From NCBI RefSeq assembly GCF_001870465.1, contig NZ_MDGK01000056.1:1-64000 (forward strand): a stretch of DNA of 64,000 nt, read 5' to 3'. A model generated the notes under the pieces. The model made no database searches. It worked only from the letters and a program-made list of their open reading frames with translations, and was not told the origin of the DNA. Both the position numbers and the translations under genes were made by a program. Origin of the DNA: Pseudomonas extremorientalis. GTDB lineage: Bacteria; Pseudomonadota; Gammaproteobacteria; Pseudomonadales; Pseudomonadaceae. This document shows, one piece after another, positions 16,671-24,836 of the stretch. The stretch's first letter is position 1. Every line of letters starts with the position of its first letter.

Positions 16671-16753
16671 CGGAAGTTTCTGCCGGGCTGGTATTTGGCC
16701 GCTTCAAAGGCCAAGCTTCACTCATCTTCGATTCACACCACGGAGCATTCGCC

Positions 16754-17134
16754 ATGCGCTGGTCGTTTTTTGCCCTTGCCGGCCTGATGAGCCTGTCGGC
16801 CGCCGCGCCCCAAGCCTTCGCCGCAGAAGACTATGCGGTGCTGATCATTTCCCGGGAACGCCTGGAGGTGCCGACCAACTGCGAAATCGGTCTGTACCTG
16901 AATGACCAGTTGGCGGGTCGGCTGTTCCAGGAGCAGGCCACCTCGTTCAACCTGCCGGCGGGCAACCTGTCACTGCGCCTGAAGTTGCTGCCGGGCCAGT
17001 CCCCGGGTTGCCTGCCGGGCCTGCTGGCACCGCCTGCGCAAAACATTACGCTCAAGGTCGGTGATGTGCGCAAGTTGCGCATTGCCCAGGGCCCGGACGG
17101 CATGTACCTCAAGCCCGCCGCCTTGGAATACTGA
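16754..17134 (+). CDS. secreted hypothetical protein in copper cluster
   Basis: A 126-residue protein with a clear Sec signal peptide (MRWSFFALAGLMSLSAAAPQAFA, cleavage near 23). The mature part has two cysteines (TNCEIGLYLN and SPGCLPGLL) and beta-rich segments. I do not recognise a characterised family. It sits between the two CueR-type promoters, in the same direction as copA, and ends 6 nt before the copA promoter -35. A periplasmic role linked to copper is an inference from position only; no His/Met-rich metal motif is visible. Confidence 0.75.
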   Translation: MRWSFFALAGLMSLSAAAPQAFAAEDYAVLIISRERLEVPTNCEIGLYLNDQLAGRLFQEQATSFNLPAGNLSLRLKLLPGQSPGCLPGLLAPPAQNITLKVGDVRKLRIAQGPDGMYLKPAALEY

Positions 17135-17140
17135 AGGCGC

Positions 17141-17171
17141 TTGACCTTCCCCACAGGTCAAGGTTGATGCT
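17141..17171 (+). promoter_or_regulatory. CueR-type operator/promoter of copA-cueR
   Basis: A -35 TTGACC (17141-17146) and a -10-like GATGCT (17166-17171) are separated by 19 nt. The spacer contains the imperfect inverted repeat ACCTT...AAGGT expected for CueR. It begins 6 nt after the preceding gene's stop and lies 30 nt upstream of copA. The layout matches the E. coli copA promoter as I remember it. Confidence 0.82.
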
Positions 17172-17200
17172 AGGGGCAACTTCTCTTGGAGGACTGCCCC

Positions 17201-19402
17201 ATGAATGGATCCACCACCTTTGACCTGCCCATCGGCGGCATGACCTGCGCCAGCTGTGCCGGCCGGGTCGAGCGCGCGCTGGGCAAGGTGCCGGGGGTGC
17301 AAAGCGTCAGCGTCAACCTGGCCAATGAACGCGCCCATGTCGAAGTGCTCGGCCTGATGGACCCCGGCGTGCTGATTGCCGCCGTCGACAAAGCCGGCTA
17401 CACCGCCAGCCTGCCCCAAAGCGAAACCTCCACCGATGCCGATCAGGCCCGGCGCCTGCACCGCGAGCGTTGGTCGTTGCTGCTGGCAATCCTGCTGGCA
17501 CTGCCGTTGGTATTGCCGATGCTGGTGGAGCCCTTCGGCCTGCACTGGATGCTGCCGGCCTGGGCGCAGTTCGCCCTGGCCACGCCGGTCCAATTCATCT
17601 TCGGCGCACGCTTTTATATTGCTGCCTGGAAAGCCGTGCGGGCGGGTGCCGGCAATATGGACCTGCTGGTCGCCATCGGCACCAGCGCCGGTTACGGCCT
17701 GAGTCTCTACGAGTGGCTCACCGCTCACCCAGGCATGACGCCGCACCTGTACTTCGAAGCGTCGGCGGTGGTGATCGCCCTGGTGCTACTGGGTAAATAC
17801 CTGGAGAGCCGCGCCAAACGCCAGACCGCCAGCGCCATCCGCGCCCTGGAAGCCCTGCGCCCCGAGCGAGCGATTCGGGTACTGGATGGCCGCGAAGAAG
17901 ACGTCGCCATCAGCGCCCTGAAGCTCAATGACCTGGTGCTGGTGAAACCCGGCGAACGCTTCCCGGTGGACGGTGAAGTGGTCGAGGGTCAGAGCCACGC
18001 CGACGAAGCGTTGATCAGCGGCGAAAGCCTGCCGGTGCCAAAGCAACCTGGCGACAAAGTCACCGGTGGCGCCATCAACGGCGAAGGCCGCCTGCTGGTA
18101 CGCACCCTGGCCCTCGGCGCCGAAAGCGTGCTGGCGCGGATCATCCGTCTGGTGGAAGACGCCCAGGCCGCCAAGGCACCGATCCAGAAGCTGGTGGATA
18201 AAGTCAGCCAAGTGTTTGTCCCGGCCGTGCTGGTGCTGGCGTTGATCACCCTGGTGGGCTGGTGGCTGTACGGTGCTTCGCTGGAGACCGCGATCATCAA
18301 TGCCGTGGCTGTGCTGGTGATCGCCTGCCCCTGTGCCTTGGGCCTGGCCACACCCACTGCAATCATGGCCGGCACCGGCGTTGCCGCCCGCCACGGCATC
18401 CTGATCAAGGACGCCGAGGCCCTGGAACGCGCCCATGAAGTGAGCGCCGTGGTCTTCGACAAGACCGGCACCCTCACCTCCGGCGCCCCGAAAATCGCCC
18501 ACCTGGCCGCCGTGGATGGCAACGAAGCGCGGCTGCTGCAACACGCCGGCGCGCTGCAACGCGGCAGTGAACACCCGTTGGCCAAAGCCGTAGTGGATGC
18601 GTGCAAGGAACAAGGGTTGGCAGTTGCCGATGTGACGGCCAGCCAATCCCTGACCGGACGCGGCATCGCCGGAACCCTGGACGGCCAGTCGCTGGCCCTG
18701 GGCAATCGCCGCCTGCTCGAAGAAAACGGCTTGAACGCGGGGGGCCTGGCGGACTCGGCCAAGGCCTGGGAAGCCGAAGGCCGCACCTTGTCCTGGCTGA
18801 TCGAGCAAGGCGCCCAACCGCGAGTGCTGGGGCTGTTCGCTTTTGGCGATACGCTCAAGCCCGGCGCGCTGGAAGCGGTACGGCAACTCAAGGCCCGGCA
18901 CATCAGCAGCCATTTGCTCACCGGTGATAATCACGGCAGCGCCCGCGTGGTCGCCGAGGCTTTGGGTATCGACGATGTACACGCCGAAGTGCTGCCCGCC
19001 GATAAAGCCGCAACTGTCACTGAGTTGAAGAAAACCGGCGTGGTGGCCATGGTCGGCGACGGCATCAACGACGCCCCGGCCCTGGCCGCCGCCGATATCG
19101 GCATCGCCATGGGCGGTGGCACCGACGTGGCCATGCACGCGGCCGGTATCACCCTGATGCGCGGTGACCCGCGCCTGGTGCCAGCAGCCCTGGAGATCAG
19201 CCGCAAGACCTACGCCAAGATCCGTCAGAACCTGTTCTGGGCCTTTGTATATAACCTGATCGGCATTCCGTTGGCCGCATTCGGCCTGCTCAACCCGGTA
19301 TTGGCCGGCGCGGCAATGGCCTTGTCGAGTGTCAGCGTGGTCAGCAATGCCTTACTGTTGAAGACTTGGAAACCCAAGGACCTGGAGGAACGACGCCCAT
19401 GA
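17201..19402 (+). CDS. copA: Cu(I)-exporting P1B-type ATPase CopA
   Basis: A 733-residue inner-membrane ATPase that pumps Cu(I) from cytoplasm to periplasm. One N-terminal HMA domain carries GGMTCASC (about 9-16). The membrane copper-binding CPC is in VIACPCALGLATP, phosphorylation is at the aspartate of DKTGTLT, nucleotide binding is marked by SEHPLAKA, and the hinge by GDGINDAPALA. I start at the ATG at 17201, 8 nt after GGAGG, rather than 17186, which would include that site. It overlaps cueR by 4 nt (ATGA), indicating translational coupling. Confidence 0.95.
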   Translation: MNGSTTFDLPIGGMTCASCAGRVERALGKVPGVQSVSVNLANERAHVEVLGLMDPGVLIAAVDKAGYTASLPQSETSTDADQARRLHRERWSLLLAILLALPLVLPMLVEPFGLHWMLPAWAQFALATPVQFIFGARFYIAAWKAVRAGAGNMDLLVAIGTSAGYGLSLYEWLTAHPGMTPHLYFEASAVVIALVLLGKYLESRAKRQTASAIRALEALRPERAIRVLDGREEDVAISALKLNDLVLVKPGERFPVDGEVVEGQSHADEALISGESLPVPKQPGDKVTGGAINGEGRLLVRTLALGAESVLARIIRLVEDAQAAKAPIQKLVDKVSQVFVPAVLVLALITLVGWWLYGASLETAIINAVAVLVIACPCALGLATPTAIMAGTGVAARHGILIKDAEALERAHEVSAVVFDKTGTLTSGAPKIAHLAAVDGNEARLLQHAGALQRGSEHPLAKAVVDACKEQGLAVADVTASQSLTGRGIAGTLDGQSLALGNRRLLEENGLNAGGLADSAKAWEAEGRTLSWLIEQGAQPRVLGLFAFGDTLKPGALEAVRQLKARHISSHLLTGDNHGSARVVAEALGIDDVHAEVLPADKAATVTELKKTGVVAMVGDGINDAPALAAADIGIAMGGGTDVAMHAAGITLMRGDPRLVPAALEISRKTYAKIRQNLFWAFVYNLIGIPLAAFGLLNPVLAGAAMALSSVSVVSNALLLKTWKPKDLEERRP

Positions 19403-19800
19403 ACATCGGCCAAGCCGCGCGCCAGACCGGGCTCAGCGCCAAGATGATTCGCTACTACGAATCCATCGGCCTGCTGAAGCCAGCCCACCGCACCGACAGT
19501 GGCTATCGCGTGTACGGCGCGGATGACTTGCACACCCTGGCGTTTATCAAACGCTCGCGCGACCTGGGATTTTCTCTGGATGAAGTCGGCAGGCTACTGA
19601 CCCTGTGGCAGGACCGGCAACGGGCCAGCGCCGATGTAAAAGCCTTGGCGCGCCAGCATATCGAGGCGTTGAACCAGAAGATTCTTGAGCTGGGGCAACT
19701 GCGCGATACGTTGCAGGACCTGGTGGAGCACTGCCAGGGCGATCATCGGCCGGATTGTCCGATTCTCAAGGAGTTGGCGTCCGGAAGCTGCTGCGCCTGA
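19399..19800 (+). CDS. cueR: Cu(I)-responsive MerR-family regulator CueR
   Basis: A 133-residue MerR regulator: HTH at 1-70 (MNIGQAARQTGLSAKMIRYYESIGLLKPA), dimerisation coiled coil at about 75-110, and the metal-binding loop with two cysteines, C111-type in EHCQGDHRPDCPIL. Spacing C-x7-C is that of CueR. Copper-bound CueR would activate the copA and copZ promoters found here. The gene overlaps the copA stop by 4 nt, so the regulator is made from its own target transcript. Confidence 0.93.
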   Translation: MNIGQAARQTGLSAKMIRYYESIGLLKPAHRTDSGYRVYGADDLHTLAFIKRSRDLGFSLDEVGRLLTLWQDRQRASADVKALARQHIEALNQKILELGQLRDTLQDLVEHCQGDHRPDCPILKELASGSCCA

Positions 19801-19818
19801 CCGAATGTGCACAAGTCC

Positions 19819-19911
19819 AATGTGGGAGGGGGCTTGCCCCCGATTGCAGTGGGTCAGCTACAGATAAGCCGGCTGATCCACCGCTATCGGGGGCAAGCCC
19901 CCTCCCACATT
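19819..19911. repeat. REPIN (paired inverted REPs), 93 nt
   Basis: The left arm begins AATGTGGGAGGGGGC and runs to 19844; its inverted copy runs from 19886 to 19911. Each arm contains the small hairpin gggggcttgccccc. About 41 nt of unrelated sequence separates them. It lies between the convergent cueR and RIO-kinase genes. Two further elements of exactly the same length occur at 53718 and 63660. Confidence 0.88.
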
Positions 19912-19933
19912 GTGATTTCCAGTTATCTGGCAA

Positions 19934-20833
19934 TCACTGCATCCAAGGCGGCGGCGGAGGTTCGTCCGGCACCTTGCTCGGCGGCGCATCGTCCGCCGCG
20001 CGAATCGCCTGGCGGCGCTCTTCATCCAACCGCGCCGCTTCGATCTCGCGGATCACACCGCCGACGTCTGCCAGTTCTTCCGGCTCGTCGAACTCACCGG
20101 TCAACACGCTGGCAGGGTGCAACGTGCCGGCTTCGTACAGCGCCCACATTTCCTTGGCGTACTTGGTCTTCTTCAACTCCGGGGCAAAGCGCCCGAAATA
20201 GGAAGCCATGTTGCCCACGTCCCGCTCCAGCATGCTGAACGCGTGGTTATTGCCCGCCGCATCCACCGCCTGGGGCAGGTCGATGATCACAGGGCCGGTG
20301 GGCGTGAGCAGTACGTTGAACTCGGACAGGTCACCGTGCACCAGGCCGGTACACAGCATCAGCACGATCTGGGAAATCAGGAAGGCGTGGTATTCGCGCG
20401 CCTGGTCCGGTTCCAGCACCACGTCGTTCAGACGCGGCGCCGCATCGCCGTACTCGTCGGCCACCAGTTCCATCAGCAGCACGCCTTCAAGGAAGTCGAA
20501 CGGCTGGGGCACGCGGACGCCCGCACCGGCCAGGCGGAACAATGCAGCCACTTCGGCGTTCTGCCAGGCATCCTCGGTTTCTTTCTTGCCGAACTTGGAG
20601 CCCTTGGCCATGGCCCGGGCCTGCCGGCTGTTACGGACCTTACGGCCTTCCTGGTATTCGGACGCTTGACGAAAACTTCGTTTGTTCGCCTCCTTGTAAA
20701 CCTTGGCGCAACGCAATTCGTTGCCGCAGCGCACCACATAAACAGCTGCTTCTTTACCACTCATGAGTGGGCGCAGCACTTCGTCGACCAGACCGTCTTC
20801 GATCAGGGGTTCAATGCGTTTAGGAGTCTTCAT
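19934..20833 (-). CDS. RIO1-like serine protein kinase (PA4780 family)
   Basis: A 299-residue RIO-type protein kinase. Visible are the lysine-bearing strand ELRCAKVYKEANKRSFR, the catalytic loop LVHGDLSEFNVLLT (about 180-193, HGDLSEFN being typical of RIO1) and the metal-binding IIDLPQAVD (DLPQ in place of DFG, as in RIO kinases). The C-terminus is acidic then proline-rich (DEPPPPPWMQ). Its substrate in bacteria is unknown to me. In P. aeruginosa a homologue also sits next to cueR. Confidence 0.87.
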   Translation of the reverse strand: MKTPKRIEPLIEDGLVDEVLRPLMSGKEAAVYVVRCGNELRCAKVYKEANKRSFRQASEYQEGRKVRNSRQARAMAKGSKFGKKETEDAWQNAEVAALFRLAGAGVRVPQPFDFLEGVLLMELVADEYGDAAPRLNDVVLEPDQAREYHAFLISQIVLMLCTGLVHGDLSEFNVLLTPTGPVIIDLPQAVDAAGNNHAFSMLERDVGNMASYFGRFAPELKKTKYAKEMWALYEAGTLHPASVLTGEFDEPEELADVGGVIREIEAARLDEERRQAIRAADDAPPSKVPDEPPPPPWMQ

Positions 20834-20957
20834 CAGCTTTTATTGTGGGTCCTGTATTACCAAACACGCGTATGGCACTCGTTATACGGCAATCAGCTCG
20901 CCGGTGGGAGAGGCTAGCGACCGTTGATCACTTAAGAATGCATCCAATATGCCAGTT

Positions 20958-22235
20958 TCAGCGCTCGATGATCGCCGTAACACCCTGACCGCCCGCAGCG
21001 CAGATCGAAATCAGCCCACGCCCCTTGCCCGCCGCGTCCAGCAACTTGGCCAGATTGGCAACGATACGCCCACCGGTGGCGGCAAACGGATGGCCGGCGG
21101 CCAGGGAACTGCCTTTAACGTTCAAGCGGCTACGGTCGATGGAACCCAAGGGGGCGTCAAGTCCCAGGCGCGTCTTGCAGTAGTCCGCATCCTCCCAAGC
21201 CTTGAGCGTGCACAACACTTGGGCAGCGAAGGCTTCGTGGATCTCGTAGTAATCGAAGTCCTGCAGCGTCAGACCGTTCCTCGCCAGCAAGCGCGGTACC
21301 GCATACACCGGCGCCATCAGCAGGCCTTCTTCACCGTTGACGAAGTCCACCGCCGCCGCTTCGCCATCGCGCAGGTACGCGAGGATCGGCAGGCCGCGCT
21401 CCCTGGCCCACGCTTCACTGCCCAAGAGCACCAGCGATGCGCCATCGGTGAGCGGCGTGGAGTTGCCGGCAGTGAGCGTGCCCTTTGCGCTGCGTTCGAA
21501 GGCGGGTTTAAGGGCGGCGAGTTTTTCCAGGGTCAGGTCGGGACGCAGGTTGTTGTCGCGGGTCAGGCCCAGGAACGGCGTGAGCAGATCGTTGTGCCAG
21601 CCCTCGGCATAGGCGGCGGCCATTTTCTGGTGGCTTTCCAGGGCCAACTGGTCCTGCTCGGCGCGGGGGATCTGCCAGGTCTGCGCCATCAATTCGCAGT
21701 GCTGGCCCATGGACAAACCGGTACGCGGTTCGCCGTTGCGCGGCAGTTCCGGCTTGAGGTGATGGGGACGAAGTTGTAACAGGACTTTTAATTTATCCAC
21801 CATGGACTTACTGCGGTTGGCTTGCAGCAAAAGCCTGCGCAGCCCTTCGTTCACCCCGATCGGTGCGTCGGAGGTGGTGTCGACCCCACCGGCAATCCCG
21901 CATTCGATCTGGCCCAGGGCGATCTTGTTGGCTACCAGCAACGCCGCTTCCAGGCCGGTGCCGCAGGCCTGTTGAATGTCATAGGCCGGGGTTTGCGGGG
22001 ACAGGCGCGAGCCAAGCACACATTCGCGGGTCAAGTTGAAATCCCTCGAGTGCTTGAGCACCGCGCCGGCAGCCACTTCACCCAGGCGCAGGCCGTGCAG
22101 GTTGTAGCGTTCGATCAGGCCTTCGAGGGCCGCGGTCAGCATTGCCTGGTTGCTCGCCGTGGCATAGGGGCCATTGGAGCGGGCGAAGGGAATGCGGTTA
22201 CCGCCAATGATCGCTACACGGCGCAATTGAGTCAT
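20958..22235 (-). CDS. acetyl-CoA C-acyltransferase (thiolase)
   Basis: A 425-residue thiolase. The acylated cysteine is in DIQQACGTGLEA (about 89-100), the active-site histidine in EIHEAFAAQV (about 336-345), a second catalytic region is SSLAAGHPFAATGGR, and the C-terminal cysteine is in SICAAGGQG. This is the FadI/AtoB-like length. It is divergent from the FabG-like reductase over 105 bp; thiolase, ketoacyl reductase and MaoC dehydratase together make three steps of a beta-oxidation or reverse cycle. The true substrate chain length is not evident. Confidence 0.9.
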   Translation of the reverse strand: MTQLRRVAIIGGNRIPFARSNGPYATASNQAMLTAALEGLIERYNLHGLRLGEVAAGAVLKHSRDFNLTRECVLGSRLSPQTPAYDIQQACGTGLEAALLVANKIALGQIECGIAGGVDTTSDAPIGVNEGLRRLLLQANRSKSMVDKLKVLLQLRPHHLKPELPRNGEPRTGLSMGQHCELMAQTWQIPRAEQDQLALESHQKMAAAYAEGWHNDLLTPFLGLTRDNNLRPDLTLEKLAALKPAFERSAKGTLTAGNSTPLTDGASLVLLGSEAWARERGLPILAYLRDGEAAAVDFVNGEEGLLMAPVYAVPRLLARNGLTLQDFDYYEIHEAFAAQVLCTLKAWEDADYCKTRLGLDAPLGSIDRSRLNVKGSSLAAGHPFAATGGRIVANLAKLLDAAGKGRGLISICAAGGQGVTAIIER

Positions 22236-22340
22236 GGAAAGCTCCCTCTGTCTGTTATGGGCTGGATTACTGAGCCTAGTCGAACGACTGCTACCCTGGG
22301 ATGGTCAACCCTTTGAACCCCAGCCTTCGGAGAGCGTTCC

Positions 22341-23684
22341 ATGTCTGACCGTTATATCGACTTCGCCAACTCAAGCCTCGGCCATCGTCTGGTCGCCGCC
22401 ATTGGCCTGCCGTCGCCGGTACGCCTGGAACGCTGGCAGGCCGGGCGCCTGCGCCCGGTGGAAGGCGCATTGCTGCTGGGCGGCGGTGCACTGGTCAGCA
22501 AGGTGCAGGCGTTTGCCAACAGACTCACCGATGCCATTTACACCTACGGGACTGAAACGTCGACGTGGATTCCCGGGCACGGTCCCAAACTCAAGGCCGT
22601 GGTGTTCGACGCCAGCGACTTGCAACACACCGACCAGCTCAAGCAACTGCGCGAGTTCTTCCAGCCGCTGCTGAAAAACCTGGATAACAGTGCGCACCTG
22701 GTGATCCTCGGCCGTGCGCCGGAAAACCTCAGCGATCCGTTCGCCGCCAGTGCCCAACGCGCCCTGGAAGGCTTCAGCCGCTCGCTGGCCAAGGAGTTGC
22801 GCAACGGTGGCGTGTTGCAATTGCTGTATGTCGGCGACGGTGCCGAAGACCAGTTGGAAGGCGCCCTGCGCTTCTTCCTCTCGCCGAAAAGCGCCTATAT
22901 CTCCGGCCAGGTGATCCGCCTGGAGGCTTGCACTACACCGGTGGAAGATTGGACACGGCCGCTGGCCGGGCGCAAGGCGCTGGTCACCGGCGCCGCCCGG
23001 GGCATCGGGGCATCCATCGCCGAGACCCTGGCCCGCGATGGTGCCGAGGTGATCCTGCTCGACGTGCCCCAGGCCAAGGCCGACCTCGACGCCCTGGCCG
23101 CACGCCTGGGTGCACGCACCGTAGCGCTGGATATCTGCGCCGAAGACGCCGGCAACCAATTGATCGAACACTTGCCCGAAGGCCTCGACATCCTGGTGCA
23201 TAACGCGGGTATCACCCGTGACAAAACCCTGGCAAACATGACCCCGGAATACTGGGACGCGGTGCTGGCGGTCAACCTCAATGCACCGCAGGTACTGACC
23301 CAGGCGCTGCTCGACAGCGGCACCCTGCACGACAACGCCCGTGTAGTGCTGCTGGCTTCGATCAGCGGCATCGCCGGCAACCGTGGGCAAACCAACTATG
23401 CGGCGAGCAAGGCCGGCTTGATCGGCCTCGCACAGGCCTGGGCGCCGCTGCTCAAGGAGCGCGGCATCAGTATCAACGCCGTGGCGCCGGGGTTTATCGA
23501 AACCCAGATGACCGCGCATATCCCGTTCGCCTTGCGTGAGGCCGGGCGACGCATGAGTTCGCTGGGCCAGGGCGGCCTGCCGCAGGACGTCGCCGAAGCG
23601 GTGGCCTGGCTGGGCCAACCGGGTTCCGGTGCGGTCAGCGGGCAAGCGCTGCGGGTGTGTGGGCAAAGTCTGCTGGGGGCGTAA
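22341..23684 (+). CDS. long-form 3-oxoacyl-(acyl carrier protein) reductase, FabG4-like
   Basis: A 447-residue high-molecular-weight FabG. The N-terminal part (1-205) is a flavodoxin-like domain without an evident cofactor motif. The C-terminal SDR has GAARGIG (about 216-222), HNAGI, the serine of ASISGIAGN and YAASKAGL (about 353-360). It would reduce 3-ketoacyl thioesters (CoA or ACP) with NAD(P)H. GGAGAG precedes the ATG. The dehydratase gene starts 2 nt after its stop, so the pair is an operon. Confidence 0.88.
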   Translation: MSDRYIDFANSSLGHRLVAAIGLPSPVRLERWQAGRLRPVEGALLLGGGALVSKVQAFANRLTDAIYTYGTETSTWIPGHGPKLKAVVFDASDLQHTDQLKQLREFFQPLLKNLDNSAHLVILGRAPENLSDPFAASAQRALEGFSRSLAKELRNGGVLQLLYVGDGAEDQLEGALRFFLSPKSAYISGQVIRLEACTTPVEDWTRPLAGRKALVTGAARGIGASIAETLARDGAEVILLDVPQAKADLDALAARLGARTVALDICAEDAGNQLIEHLPEGLDILVHNAGITRDKTLANMTPEYWDAVLAVNLNAPQVLTQALLDSGTLHDNARVVLLASISGIAGNRGQTNYAASKAGLIGLAQAWAPLLKERGISINAVAPGFIETQMTAHIPFALREAGRRMSSLGQGGLPQDVAEAVAWLGQPGSGAVSGQALRVCGQSLLGA

Positions 23685-23686
23685 CC

Positions 23687-24535
23687 ATGCAATGGAAGAC
23701 GTTAGACAGTGCACCGTCTCTGCCGCCGCTGTATTGGCGTGCGGCCCTCAAGCGCAAGATCACCGGCCGCACGCTGCCCGAGCACGGGTTGCGCTGCCGG
23801 GTCAGCATCGACCCCAAGCGGGTAGCGGCCTATCGCAAGGTCTGCGGCTTTGCCGACAGTCCGATCCTGCCGGCGACGTATCCGCATATCCTTGCGTTCG
23901 GTTTGCAGATGCAGTTGCTCACCGATAAGAGTTTTCCGTTCCCGCTGCTGGGGCTGATTCACCTGAGTAACCGCATCCGCATTCATCGCCCCCTGGGGGG
24001 TGTGAGCGACCTGTCTGTGGCTGTACATGCGCAGAACCTCAAGCCCCACGCCAAGGGCGCAACCTTCGACCTGATCACCACGGTTGAAGACTCCCTCGGC
24101 CTGCTGTGGGAAGCTGAAAGCCGCATGTTGTGCCGGGGCGTGAAGCTGGAAGGCGCGGCAGAAGATATCGCCCAATCGCCCCCCGACCAGGTCAGCGAGC
24201 TGACCCGCTGGAAAGCCCCCGTCGATATCGGCCGTCGTTATGCGCGAGTCTCCGGTGATTACAACCCGATCCACCTCAGCGCCCTGACCGCCAAGCTGTT
24301 CGGCTTCCCCCAGGCCATCGCCCATGGATTGTGGAACAAGGCACACACCGTTGCCGCGCTCGGCGAACACTTGCCCTCCGCCAATATCGAGATCGACGTC
24401 GAGTTCAGGAAACCCGTGCGCCTGCCCGGTGAAGTGACGTTATTGTCCAGCGCCGCCGGTTCCAGCGGAGAGTTGCGGTTGAAAGGCGCGGGCGATATTG
24501 AACATATGGTAGGTAAGTGGCGACCGATCGCCTGA
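23687..24535 (+). CDS. MaoC-like (R)-3-hydroxyacyl dehydratase
   Basis: A 282-residue hot-dog-fold protein. The hydratase-2 motif is visible in SGDYNPIHLSALTAKLFGFPQAIAHGLW (about 196-223), with the catalytic aspartate and histidine. Two hot-dog halves are likely, the N-terminal one degenerate. The ATG at 23687 is 2 nt past the FabG4 stop; an in-frame ATG at 23657 overlaps the reductase. It would act on the hydroxyacyl product of that reductase. A strong terminator follows at 24574. Confidence 0.87.
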   Translation: MQWKTLDSAPSLPPLYWRAALKRKITGRTLPEHGLRCRVSIDPKRVAAYRKVCGFADSPILPATYPHILAFGLQMQLLTDKSFPFPLLGLIHLSNRIRIHRPLGGVSDLSVAVHAQNLKPHAKGATFDLITTVEDSLGLLWEAESRMLCRGVKLEGAAEDIAQSPPDQVSELTRWKAPVDIGRRYARVSGDYNPIHLSALTAKLFGFPQAIAHGLWNKAHTVAALGEHLPSANIEIDVEFRKPVRLPGEVTLLSSAAGSSGELRLKGAGDIEHMVGKWRPIA

Positions 24536-24573
24536 AACAAACAGATTAATTGTATATATACACCCTAAGTAAT

Positions 24574-24600
24574 AGCGGACTTTATGAAGTCCGCTTTTTT
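24574..24600 (+). terminator. strong rho-independent terminator
   Basis: AGCGGACTT (24574-24582) and AAGTCCGCT (24587-24595) form a 9-bp stem with a 4-nt loop, followed by a run of six T. It ends the FabG4-MaoC transcript 38 nt after the stop codon. Confidence 0.92.
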
Positions 24601-24836
24601 ATTTAACCAATTGATTTATAACCTATATATATCTTGATACATCCACCCTTTACACCCTTGGTATTAGTTGCTTAACCGGTACATCGCTGCTGTATATAAA
24701 TCGTTAATACCAAGTAGAGCATTGAGAGAACGCACCGCCGGGGCTGTTATAGCCGCACGGACAAACGCATCGCTATCCCCAGAAGTAGCGAGCGCTTGAA
24801 GACAACCAAGGTTGTACAGGTGCAAGGAACTCAATC
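24601..24836 (+). promoter_or_regulatory. AT-rich leader of the repeat lipoprotein with a spaced inverted repeat
   Basis: No gene is visible. The stretch is much more AT-rich than its surroundings (ttgatttataacctatatatatc). CTTGGTATTA (24657-24666) recurs inverted as TAATACCAAG (24705-24714), 38 nt apart, which could be a regulator site or a long-loop stem. The ribosome site AAGGA lies just before the ATG at 24837. No unambiguous -35/-10 pair can be called. Confidence 0.45.

Noticed and set aside
16607..16714. Longer copZ starting at 16714
   Set aside because: The added residues would be encoded by the CueR operator and have no HMA character; the AGGAG site supports the ATG at 16606.
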